The translations under genes and the position numbers were made by a program. A stretch of 64,000 bases of DNA from Sediminibacterium ginsengisoli (GTDB taxonomy: Bacteria > Bacteroidota > Bacteroidia > Chitinophagales > Chitinophagaceae), in assembly GCA_945901845.1 (NCBI GenBank), contig CAMDLR010000006.1, forward strand, positions 1 to 64,000, in the 5' to 3' direction. Under the pieces are notes generated by a model. It ran no database searches, was not told the origin of the DNA, and saw nothing but the letters and a program-made list of their open reading frames with translations. This document shows, piece by piece, positions 18,493 through 27,701 of this stretch. The stretch's first letter is position 1. Every line of letters starts with the position of its first letter.

Positions 18493-19055
18493 ATACGAAA
18501 TTAGCCCTTAAAAAAATAGTGGTGATAGGTCCCGAAAGCACCGGTAAATCTACACTTTGCGTGTATTTAGCGGATTATTATAATACCCTTTCGTGCCCGG
18601 AGTTTGCTAGGGAATATTTATTAGAAAACGGAACTACTTATACGGTTGATGATTTAATGACCATTGCAAAAGGTCAGTTAGAAGCACAAAAAAAACATGT
18701 TGATTTATTACAAACACAAATTGATCAAACAGGTATTGTAAAACCGCTTATCATTGATACTGATATGTACGTGATGAAAGTGTGGGCCGAATATGTATTT
18801 GGTAATTGTCCTACTTTTATTTTGGATGAAATTAACAAGCAACAATATGATTTGTATTTGCTTTGTAAGCCAGACATACCATGGGTGAAAGATGAACTAA
18901 GGGAATACCCCGACGAAAAACCTCGTCAAGAATTATTTCAGATGTATAAAGACATTTTACTAAACCAACAAACGCCTTGGGTAGAAATTAGTGGCGGTTT
19001 TGAAGCGCGAAATCAAAAAGCAGTAGCTGCTATAGAAGCTATTTTAGCGCGCTAA
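18489..19055 (+). CDS. nadR: NadR-type ribosylnicotinamide kinase (AAA/P-loop)
   Basis: Phosphorylates imported nicotinamide riboside to NMN. Walker A GPESTGKST is near residue 13, then PEFAREYLLENG and PLIIDTDMYVMKVWAEYVFG, which are the NadR kinase signatures, and LLCKPDIPWVKDELREYP for the lid. There is no N-terminal HTH and no adenylyltransferase domain, so it is the kinase-only form (188 residues) and not the trifunctional enterobacterial NadR. Coupled to pnuC by a 4-nt overlap. Its 3' end overlaps the convergent gene by 4 nt. Confidence 0.92.
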   Translation: MNTKLALKKIVVIGPESTGKSTLCVYLADYYNTLSCPEFAREYLLENGTTYTVDDLMTIAKGQLEAQKKHVDLLQTQIDQTGIVKPLIIDTDMYVMKVWAEYVFGNCPTFILDEINKQQYDLYLLCKPDIPWVKDELREYPDEKPRQELFQMYKDILLNQQTPWVEISGGFEARNQKAVAAIEAILAR

Positions 19056-19612
19056 TAAATAGCCATGGTATATTTTTTACCAATGGGTAAATATGCTTTG
19101 TGTTTTTGTTTTTGAAGGGCCCCTATTCCATAAAAGCCAGCAGCAATAAGTAGTCTGGTGCTATTGGCAGCATCCAACAATGGCATGCCTTTTAATAAAC
19201 TGTTGGTTATGTTCAAAAACATATAAGCGCCACTTCCTAGCCTAAAAAGTGCGCCGTTGGTAAAAAGGCCAGATTTATAGCGCGACTGTGGCATACCCGA
19301 TATTTCGTTGATACTTATTTTTAAAAAACCAAGCCAGGTAGTATCAACCCTAAAACCACCAAACACAGTAGGTGATTGCTGCGCGCGGTACATATTAATA
19401 AGCAAGGAGTCTTTCAAAACAGATTTTATTTTTCCATCTATCCACTGTGTGTTGCTAAATCTAAATGTGATACAATCTTTTTCAATCCAGCTCTGAATGG
19501 TTCTGCCTTTTTCTTTTAATACTAGCGTATTGCCCCCTTGTGCATGCGAAATAGCAATCGTTAATAAAGTAATTACAAGTATGACCAACATGTATTTGAA
19601 TGCAAACATCAT
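19052..19612 (-). CDS. hypothetical exported protein
   Basis: No family recognised. A signal peptide is clear (LVILVITLLTIAISHAQG, cleavage near residue 25). The mature protein begins with a beta-rich part containing RTIQSWIEKDCITFRFSNTQ and GKIKSVLKDSLLINMYR, which looks like a small barrel reading out a regulated value. A hydrophobic helical pair follows (AYMFLNITNSLL and LLIAAGFYGIGALQ). Bacteroidota genomes hold many such proteins near transporter genes. It ends 4 nt inside the convergent nadR, and the LysE gene is 1 nt upstream on the same strand. Confidence 0.6.
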   Translation of the reverse strand: MMFAFKYMLVILVITLLTIAISHAQGGNTLVLKEKGRTIQSWIEKDCITFRFSNTQWIDGKIKSVLKDSLLINMYRAQQSPTVFGGFRVDTTWLGFLKISINEISGMPQSRYKSGLFTNGALFRLGSGAYMFLNITNSLLKGMPLLDAANSTRLLIAAGFYGIGALQKQKHKAYLPIGKKYTMAIY

Positions 19613-19613
19613 T

Positions 19614-20252
19614 TTATTTTAACGCTCCATAAAAAAGGAACACACCAAACCCTATGAGAATAACGCCGGCAATTTGATTGATTAAATGTAAGTTTTTAGT
19701 GTTGAGTTTTGGCCTTAATTTTTCTGATAAAATAACTTTAACAATATCGGAGGCAAGCACAAAAACAAGACAGGTAATAAAAACAACCGCTTTGTAATTG
19801 GCTGGATTGCTTGCTGCTGATGCGTCTGCTACAATCGCTGCGGTCCAAGCAAACCAAAATAAAAACACACCAGGGTTTAATGTGTTCATAAAAAAACCAG
19901 ATAAAAAGAGACCAACATATTTTTGCCAACTTAATTTTTCTTGCGCATCACTTGTCTTTTCAGCAATACTTACTTTTTTAAATAGTAGTGTATAAATGCC
20001 AAGTCCAATTAAAAAAACACTTCCCGCTAATGCTATTTTACTTTTATTCGCTAGGGCTGTTGCAAAAAGTCCGGTAAAAAAATTACAAAATAATACCAGC
20101 GAAATATCTGAAGCTGAAACCCCTGCCACAAAGCTTAATCCCGCCTTACGACCACTGTTGATGCTATGTTTAATGATTGCAAAAATGATGGGACCCACCG
20201 AAATGCTTAATATCAAACCCAGTAACAAACCTTTTATTAGCGGCGCTACCAT
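19614..20252 (-). CDS. LysE family translocator
   Basis: Inner-membrane exporter of the LysE/RhtB group, generally for amino acids. The protein of 212 residues has six hydrophobic segments and the family signature GLLLGLILSISVGPIIFAIIKHSI at the N-terminus, where the P-x-P-like GP after the first helix is typical. LNPGVFLFWFAWTA in the middle matches the conserved NP motif. Substrate unknown. It lies between a GH3-family gene (3-nt gap) and a hypothetical exported protein, all reading leftward, so the three may form an operon. Confidence 0.88.
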   Translation of the reverse strand: MVAPLIKGLLLGLILSISVGPIIFAIIKHSINSGRKAGLSFVAGVSASDISLVLFCNFFTGLFATALANKSKIALAGSVFLIGLGIYTLLFKKVSIAEKTSDAQEKLSWQKYVGLFLSGFFMNTLNPGVFLFWFAWTAAIVADASAASNPANYKAVVFITCLVFVLASDIVKVILSEKLRPKLNTKNLHLINQIAGVILIGFGVFLFYGALK

Positions 20253-20255
20253 TTT

Positions 20256-21746
20256 TTATGAATTACGTATGAAAGTTTCAAATGCCTCTAATAGTTTACC
20301 TTTTAATACCCTCGGAAACTTATGTTGTCCGCCTAATTTTCCTTGCGACTCCATAAAACCGCGAACTACATCTTCATTAATCACGGTTACTGAAACGTTT
20401 TGTAAGGCACTCTTTCTTTCGGTGGCGTAATCATCATTGATGGTACAGAGGTACTGATCAATAGCGGTTGCTAATTCGTTTTCATTAACAGTGTCATTGC
20501 AGGCCACATACCATTTATGCCCAAAGAAATTTCCATGCGGAACTCCTGTTACTGTATATTCTGGAATGCTAATGTTAAAAGCGTGACTTACTGTTTCAAC
20601 CGCCTTGTTCATATTATCTACACTTAAGTGCTCGCCTACTAAACTTAAAAAGTGTTTCGTTCTGCCCGTAATAATAATTTGTGCATTTTGCTTATCAATA
20701 AATTTAACGGTATCACCAATAAGATATCGCCAAGCGCCTGCAGCTGTACTAATTAAAATGGCATAATCAGTTCCTTCTTTCACTTCATCTATTAGTAATG
20801 CAGTTGCATTGTCTTTTATTTCTCCGTCTTCGTCAAAATTATCTTCATTAAAAGGAACGAATTCTAAAAACAAGTGCTGACCTGTTACAAGTCGCATCCC
20901 TACTGCGTTTTGATGGTCTTGGTAAGCAATAAAACCCTCGCTCGCTAAATAAGTTTCTATATAGGTAATTGGTTTACCTAATAATTTTTCAAAGCCTTTT
21001 TTATAGGGTTCAAAACTTACACCACCATGTCCAAAAAAAGATAAATTAGGCCAGAGCTCATGTATATTATTGAGTTCATACTTTTTGATAATCATTTCGA
21101 TGCAGAGCTGGATCCAAGCTGGCACGCCTATTAAAAATCCAATATCCCAATTGGGCGCTTCTGCTACAATCTCTTCTAATTTTTTATTCCAATCTTTTTC
21201 TTTGGCTATTTTTTTTCCTGGTTTATAAAAAGGCTGAAACCAAGAAGGTAATTTTTTCGCAGTGATACCACTTAAATCACCGGCGTAAAATCCGGCTCCT
21301 TTTTGTAGTTCTGTGCTGCCACCAATAGCGAGCCAACCCTTTGCGATAGAAGTATATGGAATATTATTATAGTGCCTAAGGCCTAAGAGCTGTTTAACCA
21401 TAATGGTTTTGTTACCAGATAAAAGCGCATTTGTAATAGGTATGTACTTGCTAGACGCTTCGGATGTTCCGCTACTTAATGCGTAATATTTTATTTTACC
21501 CGGCCAACAAACGTCTGATTCGCCCTCAATACATTTGTGCCACCACTCGTTGTAAATTTTATTGTAATTAAAAATAGGCACTACTTTTTGAAAATCTTTT
21601 GCAATGGTTTTGCTTTTTAACAGCGGGTCAAACTGATACGTATTTCCAAATGCCGTGTTTTTTGCACGACGGAGTAATTTTTTTAAAACACGGTCCTGTT
21701 CTTTTTTTGTGTTTTTAGGAGATAAGGATAGGTCAAATAAGGCCAT
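20256..21746 (-). CDS. GH3 family acyl-adenylating amide synthetase-like protein
   Basis: Belongs to the GH3 (auxin-responsive) branch of the adenylate-forming superfamily, which couples carboxylic acids to amino acids or amines via acyl-AMP. Seen: KYYALSSGTSEASSKYIPIT (phosphate loop), GHGGVSFEPYKKGFEKLL, TYLASEGFIAYQDHQ (the Y-x-x-x-E-G adenine motif), ISTAAGAWRYLIGDTVKF (catalytic Asp) and GRTKHFLSLVGEHLS (hinge). The 496-residue length is typical of bacterial members. The bacterial substrate is not known. Position next to a LysE-type exporter suggests, but does not show, export of an amino-acid conjugate. Confidence 0.88.
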   Translation of the reverse strand: MALFDLSLSPKNTKKEQDRVLKKLLRRAKNTAFGNTYQFDPLLKSKTIAKDFQKVVPIFNYNKIYNEWWHKCIEGESDVCWPGKIKYYALSSGTSEASSKYIPITNALLSGNKTIMVKQLLGLRHYNNIPYTSIAKGWLAIGGSTELQKGAGFYAGDLSGITAKKLPSWFQPFYKPGKKIAKEKDWNKKLEEIVAEAPNWDIGFLIGVPAWIQLCIEMIIKKYELNNIHELWPNLSFFGHGGVSFEPYKKGFEKLLGKPITYIETYLASEGFIAYQDHQNAVGMRLVTGQHLFLEFVPFNEDNFDEDGEIKDNATALLIDEVKEGTDYAILISTAAGAWRYLIGDTVKFIDKQNAQIIITGRTKHFLSLVGEHLSVDNMNKAVETVSHAFNISIPEYTVTGVPHGNFFGHKWYVACNDTVNENELATAIDQYLCTINDDYATERKSALQNVSVTVINEDVVRGFMESQGKLGGQHKFPRVLKGKLLEAFETFIRNS

Positions 21747-21777
21747 GCTACAAAGCTAAAGCAAAATGATACAAAAC

Positions 21778-21808
21778 TTGAATAGTGGCCGCATCTTCGT
21801 TACTTTTG
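21778..21808 (+). promoter_or_regulatory. promoter of the inositol-monophosphatase gene
   Basis: TTG at 21778-21780, 20-nt spacer, then TACTTTTG at 21801-21808, a full -7 match. The ATG follows only 4 nt later, so the message is probably leaderless or nearly so. Confidence 0.6.
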
Positions 21809-21812
21809 CGAT

Positions 21813-22592
21813 ATGTTAGCAGAAACACTGATAGCGGCCACAAAAGCCGGTGCCGCCGAGTTGCAAAGGTATTTTAATGGTGCATTTGAAATTAGCCACA
21901 AAGAGGGCGTTAATAACCTTGTAACAGAGGCAGACCATGCTGCAGAGCGGGCCATTATTGGTGTAATTCAGGCTGCTTTTCCAGATCATTTTATTTTAAG
22001 TGAAGAAACGGGTGAAATTATAACGAGCTCTGAATACAAATGGATTATAGACCCAATTGATGGTACGGTAAACTTTGCAAACGGTATACCTATTTGCTGT
22101 GTAAGTGTAGGCCTCGAAAAAGCCGGCGAAATCATTATGGGCGCGGTATATAACCCCATCATGCATGAATTTTATTTTGCTGAAAAAGGAAAGGGTGCCT
22201 ATTTAAACGATAAAAAAATTAGCGTTGGCAAAAAAACCAAAGTCATTGAATCATGCCTCGTAACAGGCTTTCCGTATACGTATTTAGATACGCCCAATGG
22301 ACCCCTTCAAGTATTTGAAAAATTAATTCGAAAAGGCATACCTGTGCGCAGGCTAGGTAGTGCTGCCATTGATTTGTGCTGGGTAGCAGCCGGTAAATTT
22401 GATGGTTTTTATGAACATAAATTACAAGCCTGGGATAGCGCGGCAGGTTTTTTAATGGTACAAGAGGCGGGCGGAAAAGTAACCGATTATGCAGGTAAAG
22501 ATTACTCCGTATACCAACCACATTTATTAGCGACCAATGGACATATTCATGATGAGTTACTAGCAATTATAAATGGCGGAGCCGTACAATAA
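21813..22592 (+). CDS. inositol monophosphatase family protein
   Basis: Mg-dependent sugar/inositol phosphate phosphatase. The metal-binding motifs are VTEADHAAERAI, ILSEETGE, WIIDPIDGTVNFANGIP and LQAWDSAAGFLMVQEAGG, all complete. The length of 259 residues is normal. The start is fixed by the absence of another Met nearby and by the promoter directly upstream. Substrates in the family include myo-inositol-1-phosphate, NADP and PAP, and cannot be distinguished here. thiL follows after 10 nt. Confidence 0.92.
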   Translation: MLAETLIAATKAGAAELQRYFNGAFEISHKEGVNNLVTEADHAAERAIIGVIQAAFPDHFILSEETGEIITSSEYKWIIDPIDGTVNFANGIPICCVSVGLEKAGEIIMGAVYNPIMHEFYFAEKGKGAYLNDKKISVGKKTKVIESCLVTGFPYTYLDTPNGPLQVFEKLIRKGIPVRRLGSAAIDLCWVAAGKFDGFYEHKLQAWDSAAGFLMVQEAGGKVTDYAGKDYSVYQPHLLATNGHIHDELLAIINGGAVQ

Positions 22593-22602
22593 AAAATAAA
22601 AC

Positions 22603-23640
22603 ATGAGCGAACAAAGAACAGAAATTACTACACTTGGTGAGTTTGGATTAATAGAACACCTTACTAAAAATTTTGAAACGCATAACGCATCTACTGTTTT
22701 ATCGGTGGGCGATGATGCAGCAGTGATAGATCATTTTGGAAAACAAACAGTGGTCACTACCGATTTATTATTAGAGGGTATTCATTTTGATTTGATGTAT
22801 ACGCCCCTAAAGCACCTCGGCTACAAAGCAGTGATGGTAAACCTTTCGGACGTTTATGCCATGAATGCGCAGCCTACACAAATCACCATTAGTATTGGGA
22901 TTAGTAACCGGTTTAGCGTAGAAGCTATCACTGAATTTTATGAAGGTGTTCATATTGCTTGTGAAAAACACGGCGTAGATTTAGTAGGTGGTGATACCTC
23001 TTCTTCACAAAAAGGATTTGTTATTTCTGTAACAGCTATTGGCGAAGTGGCGCCTGACAAATTTGTAAAAAGAAGTACCGCAGGTGTTGGTGATTTAATT
23101 TGTGTGTCTGGCGATTTGGGTGGTGCGTTTTTAGGATTAACACTCATGGAAAGAGAAAAAAAGATATATCTCGAAAACCCAGGCGTACAACCTGATTTAG
23201 AAGATGAAAGTTATATTGTAGGAAGACTTCTAAAACCAGAAGCACGCAAAGAAATCATTTCATTTTTTGCCGAAAATAATATTACACCAACTGCTATGAT
23301 GGACGTGAGCGATGGTATTAGTAGCGACGTGTTACACCTTTGTAAGCAAAGCGTTGTTGGTTGCAGGATTTACGAAGAAAAACTGCCTATATCTGATGAG
23401 AGTAGAAGAGCGGCATTTAAGTTTGGACTAGACCCTACGGTATGCGCACTCAATGGCGGCGAAGATTATGAACTACTCTTTACACTTAAACAAGAAGACC
23501 ATGATAAAATTACGCTCAACGAAGACATTAGTGTAATTGGTTACGTGGTTGATATCAATGAGGGATCAAAACTATTAACGAAGGGGGGCAACACTTTTGA
23601 TATAACAGCACAGGGTTGGACGGCATTTAAAGAATCCTAA
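22603..23640 (+). CDS. thiL: thiamine-monophosphate kinase
   Basis: Phosphorylates thiamin monophosphate to the active diphosphate cofactor. PurM-like fold: an N-terminal LGEFGLIEHL, VLSVGDDAAVIDHFG, VTTDLLLEGIHFDL, KAVMVNLSDVYAMNAQP, VDLVGGDTSSS, AMMDVSDGISSDVLHLC and CALNGGEDYELLFTL, which are the ThiL marker blocks in order. The 345-residue length is normal. Probably cotranscribed with the phosphatase upstream and the S41 protease gene downstream (15-nt gap). Confidence 0.95.
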   Translation: MSEQRTEITTLGEFGLIEHLTKNFETHNASTVLSVGDDAAVIDHFGKQTVVTTDLLLEGIHFDLMYTPLKHLGYKAVMVNLSDVYAMNAQPTQITISIGISNRFSVEAITEFYEGVHIACEKHGVDLVGGDTSSSQKGFVISVTAIGEVAPDKFVKRSTAGVGDLICVSGDLGGAFLGLTLMEREKKIYLENPGVQPDLEDESYIVGRLLKPEARKEIISFFAENNITPTAMMDVSDGISSDVLHLCKQSVVGCRIYEEKLPISDESRRAAFKFGLDPTVCALNGGEDYELLFTLKQEDHDKITLNEDISVIGYVVDINEGSKLLTKGGNTFDITAQGWTAFKES

Positions 23641-23655
23641 TTTTAATTAAAAACT

Positions 23656-25143
23656 ATGCACGCCTGTACTGGTTACAAAACTGTTTTGTTTTTCTGTTGC
23701 CTACTTTTTTGGGCACCCATCATGGCGCAAAAAAAATTAGCAGATGCGCCAAAAATAGCGCCAGCAAAGCTTTTACAAGATTTACAAACCCTGCACAAGG
23801 TGCTGGAACAAAACCATCCTAGTATGTATTGGTATACGCCAAAAGATAGTATGGATTTACATTTTTCTCGCGCCCTAGCTTCTGTTAAAGATTCCATGTC
23901 GGCGTGGCAATTTAGAAATGTTGTAGCTACTTATTTAGCGCAAATAAAGTGTGGTCATACGTCGGTACATTTTTCGCCAAAACTTACAAAGTGGTATACT
24001 GCTTTTAGGTTTCCGCAGTTTCCGCTTCAACTAAAAGTATGGAAAGATTCGGCCGTTGTCATTGGAAACTTGTATGCCAAAGACAGCCTATTAAAAAGAG
24101 GCACTATTGTTACTAGCATCAACCAGTTACCCGTTAGCGCACTGGTAGATAGTATGTATAGCATCATAAGCACAGACGGCAACAGTATTAATTTTAAAAG
24201 TCAGGTGCTGACCAATAATTTTTCGAATTGGTATAAAGCCAGGTTTGGTAATGTAGATAGCGTGTATCAGATTTCTTATATAGATAGCCTAGGTAATAAG
24301 CAAACCACTCAGATTGCGGCCTATGCTCGACCAAAGCCAAAAAAAGACAGCATCAAAAAAACAACCGAGACTGTAAGTAAATCTAAAACAATAAAACCCG
24401 TAGTACCCAAAAAGTGGACGCTCCTTATTGATAGTGCTACAAATACTGCTTTTATAAACCTGAGTAGTTTTTCGGGCAGGGGTTTTAAAAAGTTTATCAC
24501 AAAAAGTTTTAGAAATATTAAAGTATCCGGTGTTAAAAATTTGGTCATCGATCTACGAAGCAACGGAGGTGGTGAATTAAAAAATTCTACACTTCTTACG
24601 AAATATGTTTCAGATCATTCCTTCAAAATAGCTGATAGTGTATTTGCAAATAATAGAGGCATTCGTAAAATTCCGTTTGGTAGTTATTTTTCGGTGATGG
24701 GGCATACGCTCGCCAAACTAATGATTTCTAAAAAAATGGATGGCGGTGGCTATCATTTAAAAAGGTACGAAACGCATTATTACCAGCCATTTACTAAAAA
24801 TCATTTTGATGGAAACGTATATATTTTGCAGGGTGGTTATACGTTTTCTGCATCTACCTTATTTACTTCTCCGCTCATCAAGCAAAAAAATGTTACCATT
24901 ATTGGCGAAGAAACAGGTGGTGGTTATTATGGTAATACTGCTATTTTAATACCTACCATTAAACTTCCGCGCTCAAAATTATTATTTAGACTTCCATTAT
25001 ACCGTATGGTGATGGATAAAACAAGACCCAAAGGCAGAGGCGTTGTTCCAGATATTTTAGTAGAACCCAATTCCTATGCTATCAAAATGGGTGTAGACAA
25101 TAAATTGGAAGCGGTAAAAAAAATGATTCAGCAAAAAAATTAA
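23656..25143 (+). CDS. S41 family (tail-specific/C-terminal processing) peptidase, exported
   Basis: Serine protease predicted to act in the periplasm. Signal peptide ends at WAPIMAQ. An about 200-residue PDZ-like part carries the tricorn-type LAQIKCGHTSVHFSP segment. A Lys/Thr-rich linker (PKPKKDSIKKTTETV) separates it from the protease core, which shows NLVIDLRSNGGGELKNS, QGGYTFSASTLF with the likely nucleophile Ser, and IIGEETGGGYYGN; the catalytic Lys sits less clearly than in CtpA. The 495-residue length is usual for this Bacteroidota subgroup. Its 3' end overlaps the convergent omega-amidase gene by 4 nt. Confidence 0.88.
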   Translation: MHACTGYKTVLFFCCLLFWAPIMAQKKLADAPKIAPAKLLQDLQTLHKVLEQNHPSMYWYTPKDSMDLHFSRALASVKDSMSAWQFRNVVATYLAQIKCGHTSVHFSPKLTKWYTAFRFPQFPLQLKVWKDSAVVIGNLYAKDSLLKRGTIVTSINQLPVSALVDSMYSIISTDGNSINFKSQVLTNNFSNWYKARFGNVDSVYQISYIDSLGNKQTTQIAAYARPKPKKDSIKKTTETVSKSKTIKPVVPKKWTLLIDSATNTAFINLSSFSGRGFKKFITKSFRNIKVSGVKNLVIDLRSNGGGELKNSTLLTKYVSDHSFKIADSVFANNRGIRKIPFGSYFSVMGHTLAKLMISKKMDGGGYHLKRYETHYYQPFTKNHFDGNVYILQGGYTFSASTLFTSPLIKQKNVTIIGEETGGGYYGNTAILIPTIKLPRSKLLFRLPLYRMVMDKTRPKGRGVVPDILVEPNSYAIKMGVDNKLEAVKKMIQQKN

Positions 25144-25922
25144 AGCCCAACAGAAAACGAATCGGCGTCGCGTCCAAAAGGAAACTTTTCTCTAACCCCA
25201 AGCACTACTTCTTTTTCTAATTCCATGTACACGGTGTCTTCGTCATCGGCTTTGTAATAAAGTACTTGTCCCATTGGATCAACAATCATACTATCACCAC
25301 TATGGTTTATTTGATTTCCATCTTTGCCAACTCTGTTAACGCCTACCACATAGGTTTGATTTTCTATGGCACGCGCGCATAGTAAGGTTTTCCAGGCGTG
25401 GTTGCGTCTTTCGGGCCAATTGGCTACATAGAGTAACAGGTCATATTCGTCGGGTGTTTGTTTGCGCGCCCATACTGGAAAACGTAGGTCGTAACATATT
25501 TGCAAACAAATTTTCCATCCGTTTACTTGTGCAATTAATCTTTTATTGCCCGCTGTATATTCTTTGTCTTCGCCAGCAAATGCAAACAAGTGTCTTTTGT
25601 TGTAATAAGCCACTTGACCATTTGGTAATACCCAGAGTAAGCGGTTGTAAAACCTATTGTCTTCTTCTATAATAACACTGCCTGTTAAAATTATTTTATG
25701 CATTGCCGCCTGTTCTACCATCCACTCAACGGTAGGGCCTTCCATGGTTTCGGCAAATAATTTGGGTTGCATGCTAAAACCGGTGTTAAACATTTCGGGT
25801 AATACCACAATTTGTGTAGCCGCTTCAACAGCTGCTATTTTTTTTTCGAGCATCTCAAGGTTTCTAAACTTGTCTTCCCAGAAAAGATCGGTTTGTATGA
25901 GGCTGATGTGTAAATTACCCAT
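25140..25922 (-). CDS. omega-amidase / nitrilase-superfamily amidohydrolase (YafV-like)
   Basis: Hydrolyses small omega-amides such as alpha-ketoglutaramate. The Glu-Lys-Cys triad is visible in VVLPEMFNTGF, YNKRHLFAF and ICLQICYDLRFPVWAR. The region following, LLYVANWPERRNHAWKTLLCARAIENQ, is characteristic of the YafV/Nit2 branch. The length of 260 residues is right. recX lies 17 nt upstream on the same strand. Confidence 0.92.
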   Translation of the reverse strand: MGNLHISLIQTDLFWEDKFRNLEMLEKKIAAVEAATQIVVLPEMFNTGFSMQPKLFAETMEGPTVEWMVEQAAMHKIILTGSVIIEEDNRFYNRLLWVLPNGQVAYYNKRHLFAFAGEDKEYTAGNKRLIAQVNGWKICLQICYDLRFPVWARKQTPDEYDLLLYVANWPERRNHAWKTLLCARAIENQTYVVGVNRVGKDGNQINHSGDSMIVDPMGQVLYYKADDEDTVYMELEKEVVLGVREKFPFGRDADSFSVGL

Positions 25923-25939
25923 GCTGCAATGTAAGAATT

Positions 25940-26419
25940 TTATTGGAGGCCTGCTTTTATTTTGGCAATAGCGGCCTGAACCCGTGGAGACTCAAACCCA
26001 CGGCTCACTAGGTACTGCATCACTTTGGCTTGTCTGGTGTAACCAACTTCACCCTTACACTTCTCCCATTTATCAACTACTAATTTATCGATGGTTTGTT
26101 CGTATGCTTCTTCTTCGATGGTGGCTAATCCGGCTTTAATATTATAAGCGCTTACCCTTTTTTGCTTGAGCTCGTAAGCGATTTTTACGCGCCCCCATTT
26201 TTTGGTTCTAAAATGACCGCCAGCAAATAAAGTAGCAAAACGTGTTTCGTTTAAATAGTCTTCTTCGATGAGTTTAGAAAGTAATACCTCCACATCTTTG
26301 GTGGATAAGCCATACCCATACAACCGGTCTTTGGTTTCTTGGTGGCTTCGCTCTTGATAGGCACAGAAGTGCTTAATTTTTTGCCAAGCCTGATCCGGTG
26401 TGAGGTATTTTTTTATCAT
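25940..26419 (-). CDS. recX: regulatory protein RecX
   Basis: Limits RecA filament activity. Three-helix repeats typical of RecX are seen: a first repeat in CAYQERSHQETKDRLYGYGLS, LIEEDYLNETRFATLFAGGHFRTKKWGRVKIAYELKQKR (the conserved core) and a third in YLVSRGFESPRVQAAI. The ATG at 26419 (MIKKYLTPDQAW) is preferred over the ORF-track TTG two codons earlier. About 160 residues, normal. RecA is encoded elsewhere in the window (6147), so the two are not coupled. Confidence 0.92.
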   Translation of the reverse strand: MIKKYLTPDQAWQKIKHFCAYQERSHQETKDRLYGYGLSTKDVEVLLSKLIEEDYLNETRFATLFAGGHFRTKKWGRVKIAYELKQKRVSAYNIKAGLATIEEEAYEQTIDKLVVDKWEKCKGEVGYTRQAKVMQYLVSRGFESPRVQAAIAKIKAGLQ

Positions 26420-26547
26420 GAGCAATAAATATACAGACTTGCCACAAAACTGCCCTCATTTGCCCTGCCAATCCACAACTGATTCACATTAAAGCGGTTG
26501 TTATCCATCTGCACTATTTAGGGCATCAAAGTATTGGAATTTTGGAG

Positions 26548-26555
26548 TAGGTTTG
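26548..26555 (+). promoter_or_regulatory. -7 element TAGGTTTG upstream of dnaN
   Basis: A full TAnnTTTG match 24 nt upstream of the dnaN ATG; a -33 box at the usual distance is not evident. Confidence 0.4.
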
Positions 26556-26579
26556 CAGGGTACCTATAACACATGTAGC

Positions 26580-27695
26580 ATGAAATTTATTGTTTCTTCT
26601 TCTTCGCTTCTAAAACACCTTCAACAAATTGGTGGTGTAATTAACGCAAACACCGTGTTGCCTATTTTAGAAGACTTTTTATTTGAAATTACAGACAAAA
26701 AATTAAGCATTGTAGCAACTGATTTAGAAACAGTGATGCGTGTAGAAATGGACGTAGAAAGCAAGGCCAATGGTCGTGTTTGTATTCCTGCTAAAATTTT
26801 GTTGGATTCATTAAAAAATATTGCTGATCAGCCGCTCACTTTTAATATCGATAAAAACTTTGCTGTAGAAATTACAAGTGACAACGGTAAGTATAAAGTG
26901 ATGGGTGAAAATCCAGATAACTTTCCTAAAGAACCTTCTGCAGATGATACCAGCAGTTTTGATATGATTAGTGGTGCTTTGTTAACTGCCATCAACAAAA
27001 CATTATTTGCTGTTAGTAACGACGATTTACGTCCAGCTATGACAGGGGTATTTTTTGAATTATCTACAACTGGCGTTCAATTTGTTGCTACCGATGCGCA
27101 CAGACTAGTGCGTTATAAAAGAACAGATGCAAAAGCACCAAAAACAGATTCATTTATTGTGCCACGCAAGCCACTTAATTTATTAAAAAATGCATTACCA
27201 GATAATGAAGATGCTATTACCATAAGCTACAATAGCAATCATTTATTTGTGAACCACGGTTCTACGCAAATGATATGTAGGCTTATTGATGCGCGTTTCC
27301 CAGACTATAAAGTGGTGATTCCTGCAGACAATCCGTACAAGCTTGTTGTAAACAAACATGATTTTCAAAATGCACTTCGTCGTGTAAATGTATTTAGTAA
27401 TAAGAGCACCAATCAAGTGGCGCTAAATATTACTGGCAGCGAGTTACAGATGGCTGCGCAAGATGTTGATTTTAGTTTTGAAGGTAACGAGCGTATGAAT
27501 TGTATGTATGATGGTGAAGATTTACAAATCGCTTTCAATGCAAAGTTTTTAATTGAAATGTTAAACGCTGCAGACACCGATGATGTAAAAATGGAATTAT
27601 CAACTTCTACAAAAGCGGGCCTTATCAAACCTACCGAGCAAGGAGCTGGTGAAGATTTATTGATGCTTGTGATGCCACTCATGTTAAATAATTAA
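26580..27695 (+). CDS. dnaN: DNA polymerase III subunit beta (sliding clamp)
   Basis: Ring-shaped processivity clamp. The true start is the ATG at 26580 (MKFIVSSSSLLKHLQQI), nine residues into the ORF-track model. Three repeated clamp domains: residues 1-120 with VLPILEDFLFEITD, 130-250 with LRPAMTGVFFELST and FVATDAHRLVRYK, and 251-371 with NQVALNITG and IAFNAKFLIEMLNA. The C-terminal LMLVMPLMLNN corresponds to the LxPM(R/x)L ending. Length 371, normal. It is not beside dnaA, consistent with Bacteroidota gene order. A desaturase-family gene follows 6 nt later. Confidence 0.97.
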   Translation: MKFIVSSSSLLKHLQQIGGVINANTVLPILEDFLFEITDKKLSIVATDLETVMRVEMDVESKANGRVCIPAKILLDSLKNIADQPLTFNIDKNFAVEITSDNGKYKVMGENPDNFPKEPSADDTSSFDMISGALLTAINKTLFAVSNDDLRPAMTGVFFELSTTGVQFVATDAHRLVRYKRTDAKAPKTDSFIVPRKPLNLLKNALPDNEDAITISYNSNHLFVNHGSTQMICRLIDARFPDYKVVIPADNPYKLVVNKHDFQNALRRVNVFSNKSTNQVALNITGSELQMAAQDVDFSFEGNERMNCMYDGEDLQIAFNAKFLIEMLNAADTDDVKMELSTSTKAGLIKPTEQGAGEDLLMLVMPLMLNN

Positions 27696-27701
27696 TAGCA
27701 G

